15,221 nucleotides of DNA from an uncultured Eubacteriales bacterium. Its GTDB lineage: Bacteria > Bacillota > Clostridia > Oscillospirales > Oscillospiraceae. The notes beneath the pieces were generated by a model. The model saw only the letters and a list, made by a program, of their open reading frames with translations. It was not told where the DNA came from and did no database searches. Of the stretch, positions 1 through 7,229 are shown one piece after another (the stretch's first letter is position 1; each line of letters begins with the position of its first letter). The translations under genes and the position numbers were made by a program. The stretch is from positions 1 through 15,221 of the forward strand of contig URPA01000046.1 in assembly GCA_900549545.1 (NCBI GenBank). Reading direction: 5' to 3'.

Positions 1-1772
1 CAGCCGGTGTCGGCGGTGATCTTCTGGATGACCTTGCCGCCGGAGCCGATGACCTCGCGGATCTTGTCGGGGTTGATCTTCATCTGGATCATCTTGGGAG
101 CGGTCTTTGCCAGCTCCTTGCGGGGCTCGGCAATGGCCTTGAGCATGATGCTGTCAAGAATCTGGAAGCGGGCTTCCTTGGTTATCTCAAAGGCTTCCTT
201 GACAATCTCGTGCTTGAGGCCGTCGTTCTTCAGATCCATCTGAATGGCGGTGATGCCCTGCTTGGTACCGGCGACCTTGAAGTCCATCTCGCCGTGGAAG
301 TCCTCAACACCCTGAATATCGATAAAGGTGGTGAAATCGTCCCCATCCTGAATCAGGCCGCAGGAGATACCTGCGACAGGGGCCTTGATGGGCACGCCCG
401 CGTCCATAAGGGCGAGAGTGGTGCCGCAGATGGAGCCCTGAGAGGTGGAACCGTTGGAGGAGAGCACCTCGGACACTACGCGGATAGCATAGGGGAACTC
501 CTCAACAGGGGGAATGACGGACTGGAGCGCCTTCTCGACCAGAGCGCCGTGGCCGTACTCGCGGCGGCCGGTGCTGCGGCTGGCACGGGCCTCGCCCGTG
601 GAGTAGGAAGGCATGTTGTAATGGTGCATGAAGCGCTTTTCTTCCTCCTCCCAGATGGTGTCCAGCTTCTGGGCATCGCTGAGAGTGGCAAGAGTGGCGA
701 TGGAGAGCACCTGAGTCTGGCCGCGGGTAAACAGGCCGGAGCCATGGACCACGGGCAGGACGCCGACTTCGGCGGCCAGAGGACGAATCTCGTTCATCTG
801 TCTGCCGTCAACGCGCTTACCGGCAAGCAGCCACTTCTTGACAACCTTCTTCTGAAGCTTGTAGAGAATCTCATCCATGTACTGCATGAGGTCGGGATGC
901 TCCTCGCCGTACTTCTCCTCGACCATGCTGACCCAGTCGTTCACGCGGGCCTCGCGGACGTTTTTATCGTCAGTGTCCATGCAATACTCCATGGACTCAA
1001 ACTCGTTTTCGACGAGCTGGTTAAACAGCTCCTCATCAAAGGCGGCGTGCTCATACTCAAACTTCGGCTTGCCGACTTCCTCGACCATCCTGTCAATGAG
1101 GTCAAGCACGGGCTGGAGGTGCTCATGAGCCTGCACGATACCCTCGTACATCACATTGTCGGGCACCTGATCGGCCTCGGACTCGATCATGACGATCTTC
1201 TTGTGGGTGGCGGCGATGGTGGTGATCATGCGGTTGGTCTTGCGCTCTTCCTGAGTGGGGTTGAAGAGATACTTCTCGCCATCCCAGCCGAGGACGATGC
1301 CCGCGATAGGTCCGTTGAAGGGCACATCGGAGATGGACACAGCGGCGGAAGCGCCGATCATGGCGGTTATCTCAGGGGAGCAATCCCTGTCCACGGACAG
1401 AACCTCGCAGGCGATGACAACATCGTTGCGCAGGTCAGAGGGGAAGAGGGGGCGCATGGGTCTGTCGATAAGGCGGGAGGCCAGCACTGCGGGCAGGCTG
1501 GGCTTACCCTCGCGGCGCATGAAGCTGCCGGGGATGCGGCCGACGGCGTAGAGCTTCTCGTTGAAGTCCACGGCGAGGGGGAAGTAATCAATGCCGTCCT
1601 TCGGGCGGGCGGAGGCGGTGCAGGTGACAAGCACGGTCGTCTCGCCATACTTGACGAGCACTGCGGCGTTGCAGAGCTCCGCGAGCTTGCCGACCTCCAT
1701 GCTCAGAGGGCGGCCTTCAAACATCATCTCATACTTCTTGTAGTTGGGGAACTGCTTGTTGGTGATTATCAT
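1..1772 (-). CDS. pnp: Polynucleotide phosphorylase (PNPase), 3' end cut by window edge
   Basis: Phosphorolytic 3'-5' exoribonuclease of the RNA degradation machinery, trimeric and cytoplasmic. The minus frame reads 590 codons from an ATG at 1772-1770, starting MIITNKQFPNYKKYEMMFEG. Two RNase PH-like cores are visible: the first with GRIPGSFMRREG near residue 80-90, the second with HGSGLFTRGQTQVLS near residue 340 and GRREYGHGALVEKAL after it. The frame ends inside the KH domain (IREVIGSGGKVIQKITADTG), so roughly the last 110 residues (rest of KH plus S1) lie outside the window. An AAGGAG Shine-Dalgarno sequence stands a few bases before the ATG and supports this start. It lies downstream of rpsO on the same strand, the classic rpsO-pnp order, but a terminator and a long hairpin separate the two genes. 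Identification is secure. Confidence 0.97.
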   Translation of the reverse strand, partial: MIITNKQFPNYKKYEMMFEGRPLSMEVGKLAELCNAAVLVKYGETTVLVTCTASARPKDGIDYFPLAVDFNEKLYAVGRIPGSFMRREGKPSLPAVLASRLIDRPMRPLFPSDLRNDVVIACEVLSVDRDCSPEITAMIGASAAVSISDVPFNGPIAGIVLGWDGEKYLFNPTQEERKTNRMITTIAATHKKIVMIESEADQVPDNVMYEGIVQAHEHLQPVLDLIDRMVEEVGKPKFEYEHAAFDEELFNQLVENEFESMEYCMDTDDKNVREARVNDWVSMVEEKYGEEHPDLMQYMDEILYKLQKKVVKKWLLAGKRVDGRQMNEIRPLAAEVGVLPVVHGSGLFTRGQTQVLSIATLATLSDAQKLDTIWEEEEKRFMHHYNMPSYSTGEARASRSTGRREYGHGALVEKALQSVIPPVEEFPYAIRVVSEVLSSNGSTSQGSICGTTLALMDAGVPIKAPVAGISCGLIQDGDDFTTFIDIQGVEDFHGEMDFKVAGTKQGITAIQMDLKNDGLKHEIVKEAFEITKEARFQILDSIMLKAIAEPRKELAKTAPKMIQMKINPDKIREVIGSGGKVIQKITADTG

Positions 1773-1805
1773 ATTTTCTCCTTCTCACGGTGAGGTCTCC
1801 GGCAG

Positions 1806-1857
1806 TTTAGCACTTGAAGCAAAGCCTGTCCAAACAGGCGCTGCTTCAAATACTAAA
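1806..1857 (-). promoter_or_regulatory. Long leader hairpin upstream of pnp
   Basis: On the minus strand these 52 nt fold into a 16-bp stem (with a few G-U pairs), a 2x2 internal loop, a further 6-bp stem (GCCTGT/ACAGGC) and a 4-nt loop. No U-tract follows it, so it is not an intrinsic terminator. It sits 33 nt before the pnp start codon. In E. coli the pnp leader carries a long stem cut by RNase III as part of PNPase autoregulation; a similar role here is inference. I saw no convincing promoter between this hairpin and the rpsO terminator, so pnp may rely on read-through. Confidence 0.7.
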
Positions 1858-1893
1858 TCCGCCGCGGCCTCGGTTGACCTGGCGAAGGCCTTG

Positions 1894-1927
1894 AAAAAAG
1901 GGAGATAATTATTCAATTATCTCCCTT
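1894..1927 (-). terminator. Rho-independent terminator after rpsO
   Basis: A perfect 13-bp inverted repeat (1898-1910 with 1915-1927, 4-nt loop) is followed on the minus strand by six T residues. It begins 33 nt after the rpsO stop. It should end most rpsO transcripts and lower read-through into pnp. Confidence 0.9.
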
Positions 1928-1960
1928 CAAAACCTTCATTTCCTTCAGAAAAGCTGGAAA

Positions 1961-2227
1961 TTACTTGCGGATGCCCAGCTTTGCGATGATGGCACGGTAA
2001 CGCTCGATGTCCTTCTTGGCAAGGTAGTCCAGCAGGCGGCGGCGCTTACCGACCATCTTGTACATGCCCAGACGGCTGTGGTCGTCGTTGGGGTGCTTCT
2101 TCAGATGCTCAGTCAGCTCGCGGATGCGCTGGGTGAGGATAGCAATCTGGACCTCGGGGGAACCGGTGTCGTTCTCATGGGTGGCGTTTTCGTTGATAAC
2201 CTGGGTCTTGACTTCTTTGGTGATCAT
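1961..2227 (-). CDS. rpsO: 30S ribosomal protein S15
   Basis: Small-subunit protein that binds the 16S rRNA central domain early in 30S assembly. The 88-residue protein has the full-length S15 pattern: TGSPEVQIAILTQRIRELTEHLK near residues 21-43, DDHSRLGMYKMVGKRRRLLDYL at about 48-69, and a C-terminal RYRAIIAKLGIRK. Length matches the family. The ATG at 2227 has an AAAGGGG Shine-Dalgarno sequence about 8 nt upstream. It is expressed from a clear sigma-A promoter about 115 nt upstream, and a strong terminator follows the gene. S15 commonly represses its own mRNA through leader structures; the roughly 100-nt GC-rich leader here could do so, but I cannot assign it to a known leader class. Confidence 0.98.
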   Translation of the reverse strand: MITKEVKTQVINENATHENDTGSPEVQIAILTQRIRELTEHLKKHPNDDHSRLGMYKMVGKRRRLLDYLAKKDIERYRAIIAKLGIRK

Positions 2228-2339
2228 TTAATGATACCCCTTTCTTGAAATTCTATACCCTGCGTCTAAGCTGCGGGCGGAAAGGCAACCGCGATGGCGG
2301 CATGACCCCGGAGCTGAGAGCGCGGGCGCATACTGTTGT

Positions 2340-2368
2340 ATTTTAACATTCCAAGCGCCGAAAGTCAA
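2340..2368 (-). promoter_or_regulatory. Sigma-A promoter of rpsO
   Basis: Minus strand: TTGACT (2363-2368), 17-nt spacer, TAAAAT (2340-2345). Transcription would start near 2333 and give a leader of about 105 nt. That leader contains a small CCGC-CATC-GCGG hairpin (near 2289-2302) and other GC-rich segments that could form an S15 autoregulatory site. Confidence 0.85.
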
Positions 2369-2403
2369 TAGCAAAGCGCCCATTTTGCTGAACTTTTGCG
2401 CCG

Positions 2404-2432
2404 TTGCATATATCGGCGGTCTGTGATATACT
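2404..2432 (+). promoter_or_regulatory. Sigma-A promoter of the tandem-hotdog gene
   Basis: Plus strand: TTGCAT (2404-2409), 17-nt spacer, TATACT (2427-2432). The predicted start near 2439 leaves about 40 nt of leader before the ATG at 2481. It lies almost on top of an upstream ATG at 2442, which argues against that earlier start. Confidence 0.8.
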
Positions 2433-2480
2433 TTTACCACTATGCCCGGCGTTTTGCGCGCGGCACAAAGGAAGGTTAGC

Positions 2481-3380
2481 ATGGAAAACGAGAAGAAAAT
2501 ATACGAGATAAATGACCCCTTTGCCAACACTCTGGGGCTGACGGTCGATGAGGTCCGGCCCGATGGGCTGACCGTGAAGGTGCAGATAAGGTCCGATTTC
2601 TGCAACTCATACAAGGCGGCGCACGGGGGCTTTGCCTTCTCCGCCGGTGAGATAGCGGCGGAGCTGTCGGCGAAGCTCTGTCTGGGGCGGCCTGCCGCCG
2701 CTGTGGACGCGGCCTGCATGTACGAGTGCTCCCTCATGGGCAAGAGCGCCCGCATCGTCACGAAGCTTATAGACGCGGCTGAGAGCCAAATTGTATACCG
2801 CGTGCGTGTGCTCGACGGCAAGGGCAAGCTCTGCATGAGCCAGATAATCACGCTCAGGGATGCGGATGTGACCATCGCGCCGAACAAGCAGTTCAAAAAG
2901 ACGATTTTTGCCGCCGGCGACGACGATCCCATCGACCCTGTGACAGGGGTTGCCTATCCCCATCTGTCGCTGGATTTCGCGGCCTTCAATGGCATCCATG
3001 TCATTGGCAGAGGCGAAAAGGGGCTTATATACGGGCTTGATGTGCGAGAGGACACCTGCGATGTCACCGGCGCTGCCCATGCGAGCCTTATCTACACCGT
3101 GTGTGACTGCGTTACCGGCGGCTCTGTGGCCTTTTTGCTTGAGAAGAAGCCTGTCACAGTATCGAGCAGCATTCACTACCTCCGCCGCGCCGTGGCAAGC
3201 CCCATCCGCGCCGAGGCAAGGCTTGTGCGCAACGGAAAACAGCTTCTGTTTTATAATGTGGACGTGCTTGACGCGGAGGATAATCGCGTCGCCATCGCGC
3301 AGTTTACAATGCAGAGCGTGGATTACAACACTCAGGGGAATCTTCCCGCGGATCACCGCATCCACGCGTTTAAGGATTGA
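2481..3380 (+). CDS. Tandem hotdog-fold (PaaI-like) acyl-CoA thioesterase family protein
   Basis: The 299-residue protein holds two hotdog domains in tandem, residues about 10-135 and 165-285. Known PaaI-type hotdog enzymes hydrolyse acyl-CoA thioesters with an HGG motif and an acidic residue about nine positions later. The first domain has N42 and H48-G49-G50 with Glu57 at the acidic position. The second has H200-A-S with Asp209. The HG loop is therefore altered in one copy and the acid in the other, so one or both sites may be specialised or inactive. The ATG at 2481 is preferred because AAAGGAAGG lies 5-13 nt upstream; an in-frame ATG at 2442 sits at the predicted transcription start and lacks such a site. 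It is monocistronic, divergent from rpsO, and followed by a strong terminator. The substrate is unknown. Confidence 0.8.
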   Translation: MENEKKIYEINDPFANTLGLTVDEVRPDGLTVKVQIRSDFCNSYKAAHGGFAFSAGEIAAELSAKLCLGRPAAAVDAACMYECSLMGKSARIVTKLIDAAESQIVYRVRVLDGKGKLCMSQIITLRDADVTIAPNKQFKKTIFAAGDDDPIDPVTGVAYPHLSLDFAAFNGIHVIGRGEKGLIYGLDVREDTCDVTGAAHASLIYTVCDCVTGGSVAFLLEKKPVTVSSSIHYLRRAVASPIRAEARLVRNGKQLLFYNVDVLDAEDNRVAIAQFTMQSVDYNTQGNLPADHRIHAFKD

Positions 3381-3385
3381 CAGAG

Positions 3386-3416
3386 AAAAGCCAGCCGCAA
3401 ATCGGCTGGCTTTTTT
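3386..3416 (+). terminator. Rho-independent terminator of the hotdog gene
   Basis: An 8-bp GC stem (GCCAGCCG/CGGCTGGC, 3390-3397 with 3403-3410), extended by A-T pairs and with a 5-nt loop, is followed by six T residues. It starts directly after the stop codon. Confidence 0.93.
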
Positions 3417-3428
3417 GCTGCGCACAAT

Positions 3429-3576
3429 GGCTCCCTTGTGTAAAGGGAGCTGGCGCGCAGCGCCTGAGGGATTGTAAATGTGCGATTTTCTGAGCAATAA
3501 AGCTAATCGCGGCACTGGTAACGACCCCACCGGTTTGCGCAATACGCAAACCACCTCCCCTTACGCAGGGGAGGCT
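3429..3576. repeat. Palindromic MITE-like interspersed repeat, copy 1
   Basis: About 148 bp lie between imperfect inverted ends: GGCTCCCTTGTGTAAAGGGA on the left, and on the right the complement of AGCCTCCCCTGCGTAAGGGG. Each end is itself a hairpin (CCTCCCC-N7-GGGGAGG on the right). Next to the right end is a second stem, GGTTTGCG/CGCAAACC. The right half, together with flanking GTGCAAATTT, recurs inverted at 15080-15171. There is no transposase gene and I found no clear target-site duplication. A small mobile or REP-like element is the likely reading. It also fills the gap between the hotdog terminator and the end of the XRE gene. Confidence 0.75.
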
Positions 3577-3612
3577 TGAGATGGTGCAAATTTGCAATTT
3601 ATGCCCCTTGCT

Positions 3613-3939
3613 TTAGTCTCTCTTATACTCCAATGCTGCGCGGAGCATAGCGGCAACAAGCTCCTGCTGACTGGGTGCGGCGCTTTCCCACAGCTTTTCA
3701 AGCTCGCGGATTGTGCTCACCTCATTATCCGGCAGCGAATCGCGTAACAGATAGTCGGGCGAGATTTCGAGCGCGGCACAAATGCTTATAAACACCGGCA
3801 GGCTCGGCAGCTTTACGCCGCCTTCAATCTGGCGCAGATATGTGGCGTTTATGCTGCACAGCTCCGACAGCTTTTCCGCCGTCAGTCCCCTGTCCTTGCG
3901 CACAAAATTAATGCATTTTCCCAAGCCTCTTTCTTCCAT
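3613..3939 (-). CDS. XRE-family transcriptional regulator (Cro/C1-type HTH)
   Basis: A 108-residue DNA-binding protein. Residues about 8-62 form a Cro/C1-type helix-turn-helix: FVRKDRGLTAEKLSELCSI, then NATYLRQIEGGVKLPSLPVF and ICAALEISPDYLL. The remaining acidic and helical tail (IRELEKLWESAAPSQQELVA) may be a dimerisation region. The ATG at 3939 has an AAAGGGTGGG ribosome binding site. It is divergent from the 55-residue gene at 4070 with 130 nt between starts; that gap holds an inverted repeat CCTAC-N7-GTAGG (3988-4004). By analogy with such pairs it probably controls that promoter and perhaps itself. I could not find a clear promoter for this gene. The target is unknown. Confidence 0.88.
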   Translation of the reverse strand: MEERGLGKCINFVRKDRGLTAEKLSELCSINATYLRQIEGGVKLPSLPVFISICAALEISPDYLLRDSLPDNEVSTIRELEKLWESAAPSQQELVAAMLRAALEYKRD

Positions 3940-3987
3940 ATGCCCACCCTTTCATAAGCTCTCAGCTCTTATTTTGTACGCTTTAAG

Positions 3988-4004
3988 CCTACATCTTTCG
4001 TAGG
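3988..4004. promoter_or_regulatory. Candidate operator for the divergent XRE regulator
   Basis: Inverted repeat CCTAC-N7-GTAGG, located just upstream of the -35 box of the 55-residue gene and inside the XRE leader. Position and symmetry suit a Cro/C1-type dimer. Binding is inferred, not seen. Confidence 0.45.
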
Positions 4005-4006
4005 GA

Positions 4007-4035
4007 TTGCAATAGCTTCCAAAAGACTATATAAT
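4007..4035 (+). promoter_or_regulatory. Sigma-A promoter of the 55-residue gene
   Basis: TTGCAA (4007-4012), 17-nt spacer, consensus TATAAT (4030-4035). Transcription would start near 4042, about 28 nt before the start codon. Confidence 0.85.
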
Positions 4036-4069
4036 ATTAGCTGTAAGACTACGCAAGGAGGACATATGA

Positions 4070-4237
4070 ATGGAGTTGGATTATTTTCGGGACAAGCTGT
4101 TTGACATACTCAATGAAAGTGTGCTTGCACTTGCCGACCTTAACGCGGACGAGCGTAACAAGCGGCTTATCGCCAGCATGAAGGATGGAACTGAATTTGA
4201 AATAATATGCAGACTTGTTACGCAAGGCAAAACCTAA
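4070..4237 (+). CDS. Small uncharacterised protein (55 aa) divergent from an XRE regulator
   Basis: This reads MELDYFRDKLFDILNESVLA and continues to LVTQGKT, 55 residues with no signal peptide or membrane segment. It is acidic in the middle (ADLNADERNK) and predicted mostly helical, and I do not recognise a family. It is a real gene by context: AGGAGG about 8 nt before the ATG, a consensus promoter upstream and a strong hairpin after the stop. Another ATG at 4066 would give only a 12-residue peptide in another frame; it overlaps the true start closely enough that it could act as a short uORF. Pairing with the XRE gene suggests a small regulatory module. No function is assigned. Confidence 0.72.
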   Translation: MELDYFRDKLFDILNESVLALADLNADERNKRLIASMKDGTEFEIICRLVTQGKT

Positions 4238-4267
4238 AAAACTCCCCCGGGCTTCGGCCCGGGGGAG
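4236..4267 (-). terminator. Strong terminator of the opp operon (hairpin also serves the plus strand)
   Basis: A perfect 11-bp stem CTCCCCCGGGC/GCCCGGGGGAG (4242-4252 with 4257-4267) with a tetraloop is followed on the minus strand by six T residues (4236-4241). It closes the operon 37 nt after oppA. On the plus strand the hairpin follows the 55-residue gene directly, but the nearest T-run starts 8 nt later, so termination there is less certain. Confidence 0.9.
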
Positions 4268-4303
4268 AAAATCATTTTTTGGGGTTTAATTCAAAACTTA
4301 AAC

Positions 4304-6190
4304 TCAGCCCTCGATGGTGCAGTACATGAAGTACTTGTAGCCAAGAGGATTGGAGAAGAAGCCCTGAACGCTGTCGTCGAGCATGTAGATATCGGTGTAG
4401 AAGTACAGAGGAACGATGCAGCCGGTATCCATGAGCATATCCTCGGCGATGTGCATGAGCTCATAACGAACCTCGTTATCGGTGCAGGACTTGATGTCGG
4501 AGATGAGGACATCATAGGTCTCAGCCCAGGTGCCGTTCTCGACCTTGGTGTCATAACCAAGCTCGGTCAGGTCGAGGCTGTAAGCATGGACATCCTTGTT
4601 GGCGCCCTTGCCGTACTGGATGTCGTTGTTACCGGAAACGGTAGTCCACATATCCAGGAAGCAGATAGGATCGTTGTAGTCAGCGAGCCAGCCGTTACGG
4701 GCGATGGAGTAATCGCCGTTCTTACGGGTGTTCAGGAAGGTGTTCCACTCCTGGTTCTCCAGACTCATGTTGATGCCGACAGCGGCAAAAGCGCTCTGGA
4801 GATACTCACCGATGGCCTTATGAGCCTCAGAGGTGTTGTAGAGGAAGGTGAGGGTGGGGAAGTCGGTGAACATACCGGTGGCTTCATCATAGGTGTAGTA
4901 CTTCTTCAGGACTTCAACAGCCTGAGCGAAGTTGGACTCGAAGGAGTCAACGGCGACATCGAAGTAGCCAACAAAGCCGTCGTTGTGGCCGGCGTTCTCA
5001 TAGAACTGGGAGCCGTCAGCGTCGGTCATACCCATGGCGACGAAGGAGGAAGCGGGAACCTGACCGGCCTGGCCGATCTCCTCAACGATGTAGTTGCGGT
5101 CAAGGAGCAGGGAGAGGGCGTTGCGGATCTCGTTCTTGGCGGTCTCAGCCTCGAGGCCGGTGAGAGTGGAGGAAGCGGGGAGGATCTCCTCGTTGATGTT
5201 CCAGCAGACATAGTAGGTACCGATCTGGCCGGCAACGACGAACTCATCAGGATACTCTTCCTTCAGAGTGGCGATCTCGTTGGTGGGAACATCATCGATG
5301 AGCAGCCAGTCACCGTTCTTGAAGTTGGTGAGCATGTTGTTGGCATCATCGGAGAGGTAGAACTTCAGGGTGGGCATGGTGACCTCGTCAGCGTCAACAT
5401 AGTTCTCGCTCTTCTCGAGAGTGATAACGCTGTTGTGCTCCCAGCCGGTCATCTTGTAGGCGCCGTTGGAGACATAGGTGGAGGGATCGGTGGCCCAGGA
5501 CTCGTTGGCGACAACATCCTCACGCACGGGGAAGTAGGTGGGGAAGGCCAGCAGCTCGTTCCAGTAAGCAACCGCATTGGAAAGGGTGACCTCGATGGTC
5601 TTGTCGTCAACAGCGACAACGTTCAGCTGAGCGTCGGGGTTGACAAACTCCATAACGTCATTGCCGTCAGCGTCCTTCTCGCCGGTGGGAGCCTGCTCCC
5701 ACATATCGGCGTAGCCGTCAACGACCTCGAACATGTAGCCATAGTCGGCGGCAAGCTCAGGGGAAGCGGCGCGCTGCCATGCAAAGACGAAATCGCCGGC
5801 GGTGACATCCTGACCGTCGGACCACTTCAGGCCGTCGCGCAGGGTGTAGGTGTAGGTGACAGTGCCGTCATCATTGGCAACACCCTCAACCAGCTCCTCA
5901 GCGCAGTCAGGGGCGATGACGAGGTTGCCGTTTTCATCCTGGGCCCACTTGGCGAGGCCGGAGAACAGATGGCTGACCAGAGTCGCGCCGTCAACAGCGG
6001 AGTTGAGAGCGGGGTCAATGGTGTCAGGCTCGGAGGCGATGCAGACATTCAGCACGCTGGTGTCCACAGCCTCAGCGGGGGCCTCGGACTCAGCGGGAGC
6101 CTGAGACTCTGCGGGGGCGTTGTTCGAGCCGCAGGCGCACAGAGCAAAAACCATGCACAGAGCAAGAACAAGAGCAAGAATCTTCTTCAT
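4304..6190 (-). CDS. oppA: Oligopeptide ABC transporter substrate-binding lipoprotein
   Basis: Extracytoplasmic receptor that captures peptides and delivers them to the OppBC channel. The 628-residue product starts MKKILALVLALCMVFALCAC: a lipoprotein signal with lipobox LCAC and lipidated Cys20. A low-complexity linker of APAES-type repeats follows at about 25-41. The mature part is a family 5 solute-binding protein, with SEPDTIDPALNSAVDGATLV near residue 55, WSDGQDVTAGDFVFAWQRA near 130 and NPLGYKYFMYCTIEG at the C-terminus. An in-frame TTG six codons earlier is rejected because GAAAGG stands at the right distance from the ATG at 6190. It is the last gene of the operon, 61 nt after oppF. Substrate specificity (Opp, Dpp or App type) cannot be read from sequence. 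Confidence 0.95.
   Translation of the reverse strand: MKKILALVLALCMVFALCACGSNNAPAESQAPAESEAPAEAVDTSVLNVCIASEPDTIDPALNSAVDGATLVSHLFSGLAKWAQDENGNLVIAPDCAEELVEGVANDDGTVTYTYTLRDGLKWSDGQDVTAGDFVFAWQRAASPELAADYGYMFEVVDGYADMWEQAPTGEKDADGNDVMEFVNPDAQLNVVAVDDKTIEVTLSNAVAYWNELLAFPTYFPVREDVVANESWATDPSTYVSNGAYKMTGWEHNSVITLEKSENYVDADEVTMPTLKFYLSDDANNMLTNFKNGDWLLIDDVPTNEIATLKEEYPDEFVVAGQIGTYYVCWNINEEILPASSTLTGLEAETAKNEIRNALSLLLDRNYIVEEIGQAGQVPASSFVAMGMTDADGSQFYENAGHNDGFVGYFDVAVDSFESNFAQAVEVLKKYYTYDEATGMFTDFPTLTFLYNTSEAHKAIGEYLQSAFAAVGINMSLENQEWNTFLNTRKNGDYSIARNGWLADYNDPICFLDMWTTVSGNNDIQYGKGANKDVHAYSLDLTELGYDTKVENGTWAETYDVLISDIKSCTDNEVRYELMHIAEDMLMDTGCIVPLYFYTDIYMLDDSVQGFFSNPLGYKYFMYCTIEG
6069..6116 (-). 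repeat. 18-bp tandem repeat coding the APAES linker of OppA
   Basis: Two imperfect 18-bp units (6081-6098 and 6099-6116) and a partial third encode APAESQ, APAESE and APAEA directly after the lipidated cysteine region. Such a linker tethers the binding domain to the membrane anchor. Its length could vary between strains by slippage. Confidence 0.75.
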
Positions 6191-6251
6191 TTTGCTTTTT
6201 CCTTTCAAAAAGTAGTTTTATTTTCAAATATGCCAAGGCATAGATGAAGCG

Positions 6252-7229
6252 TTAGTTAATTTCGTTCACCCGATGACAGGCGACGAAGTGACCCGTGGCG
6301 ACTTCCTTGAACTCCGGCATTGCCTCGGCGCATTTATCCTGCGCGTAGGGGCAGCGGGTGCGGAAGGGGCAGCCGCTGGGGGCGTTGAGAGGGCTGGGGA
6401 TATCGCCGGTGAGCACTATGCGCTTGTTGGCGCGGGCGACCTTCGGGTCGGGCTGCGGCACGGCGGACATCAGGGACTTGGTGTAGGGGTGCAGGGGGCG
6501 CTCATAAATCTCCGCGGCGTCCGCCAGCTCCACCATTTTGCCCAGATACATGACGGCAATACGGTCGCTTATATGGCGGACAACAAGGATATCATGGGCA
6601 ATGAACAGATACGTCAGCCCCATCTTCTCCTGAAGCTCGTCAAACATGTTTATGACCTGCGCCTGAATGGACACGTCCAGCGCGGAAACCGGCTCATCGC
6701 AGACGATAAACTCGGGCTTGAGCGCAAGCGCGCGGGCGATGCCGATACGCTGCCGCTGACCACCGGAGAACTCATGGGCATAACGGGAGGCATGCTCACT
6801 GTTAAGGCCGACATGGTCCATAAGCTCAAGGATGCGCTGCTCGCGCTCCTCGCGGCTTGAATACATCTTGTGGATATCAAGCGGTTCACCGATGATATCG
6901 GAGACGGTCATGCGGGGGTTGAGGGAGGAATAGGGGTCCTGAAAGACCATGGTGGCCTTCTTGCGGAACTCCAGAATATCACTCTTGGTCTTGATAGGCT
7001 TGCCGTCAAAAATTATCTCGCCGCCGGTGGGCTTATAGAGATGCAGCAGCGTTCTGCCGACGGTGGTCTTGCCGCAGCCGGACTCACCCACGAGGCCGAG
7101 AGTCTCACCCTTATTGATGGTGAAGGACACATCGTCCACGGCCTTGAGAGGCTTGGTCTTGAACATGCCGACATTGATATTGAAATATTCCTTGAGGTTT
7201 TTGACCTCTACCAGCGGGCGTTCACTCAT
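6252..7229 (-). CDS. oppF: Oligopeptide ABC transporter ATP-binding protein OppF
   Basis: One of the two ATPases that power peptide import at the inner face of the membrane. The 325-residue form starts MSERPLVEVK. Visible motifs are Walker A GESGCGKTT (48-56), Q-loop Gln97, signature FSGGQRQ (154-160), Walker B FIVCDEP (174-180) and switch His212. The C-terminal oligopeptide-transporter region has cysteines 287, 293, 300 and 318, the type that holds an iron-sulfur cluster in some Dpp/Opp ATPases. I chose the ATG at 7229, which overlaps the oppD stop by 8 nt, because GGTGAGG precedes it and homologues begin similarly. A start 12 codons earlier is less likely. The overlap suggests translational coupling with oppD. 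Confidence 0.95.
   Translation of the reverse strand: MSERPLVEVKNLKEYFNINVGMFKTKPLKAVDDVSFTINKGETLGLVGESGCGKTTVGRTLLHLYKPTGGEIIFDGKPIKTKSDILEFRKKATMVFQDPYSSLNPRMTVSDIIGEPLDIHKMYSSREEREQRILELMDHVGLNSEHASRYAHEFSGGQRQRIGIARALALKPEFIVCDEPVSALDVSIQAQVINMFDELQEKMGLTYLFIAHDILVVRHISDRIAVMYLGKMVELADAAEIYERPLHPYTKSLMSAVPQPDPKVARANKRIVLTGDIPSPLNAPSGCPFRTRCPYAQDKCAEAMPEFKEVATGHFVACHRVNEIN

Noticed and set aside
210..1793. Long plus-strand open frame of 527 codons
   Set aside because: It is the antisense shadow of pnp, which reads with family motifs on the minus strand. The plus frame has no recognisable domain or ribosome binding site.
2442..2480. Earlier ATG for the hotdog protein
   Set aside because: It lies only about 3 nt from the predicted transcription start and has no ribosome binding site; 2481 has AAAGGAAGG.
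2607..3554. Minus-strand open frame of 315 codons
   Set aside because: Antisense to the hotdog gene and crosses its terminator and the repeat.
3478..3579. 33-codon frame inside the repeat, with a similar peptide (NDPxGLRN, QTTSPYAGEA) in the inverted copy
   Set aside because: Similarity follows from DNA identity of the repeats. There is no ribosome binding site, and the two copies do not share a start.
6191..6208. TTG start six codons before oppA
   Set aside because: The putative extension covers the GAAAGG ribosome binding site of the ATG at 6190, and the signal peptide fits better from that ATG.
4451..6247. Plus-strand open frame of 598 codons
   Set aside because: Shadow of oppA in a GC-rich gene; its low-complexity G/V/L-rich translation is typical of an antisense frame.
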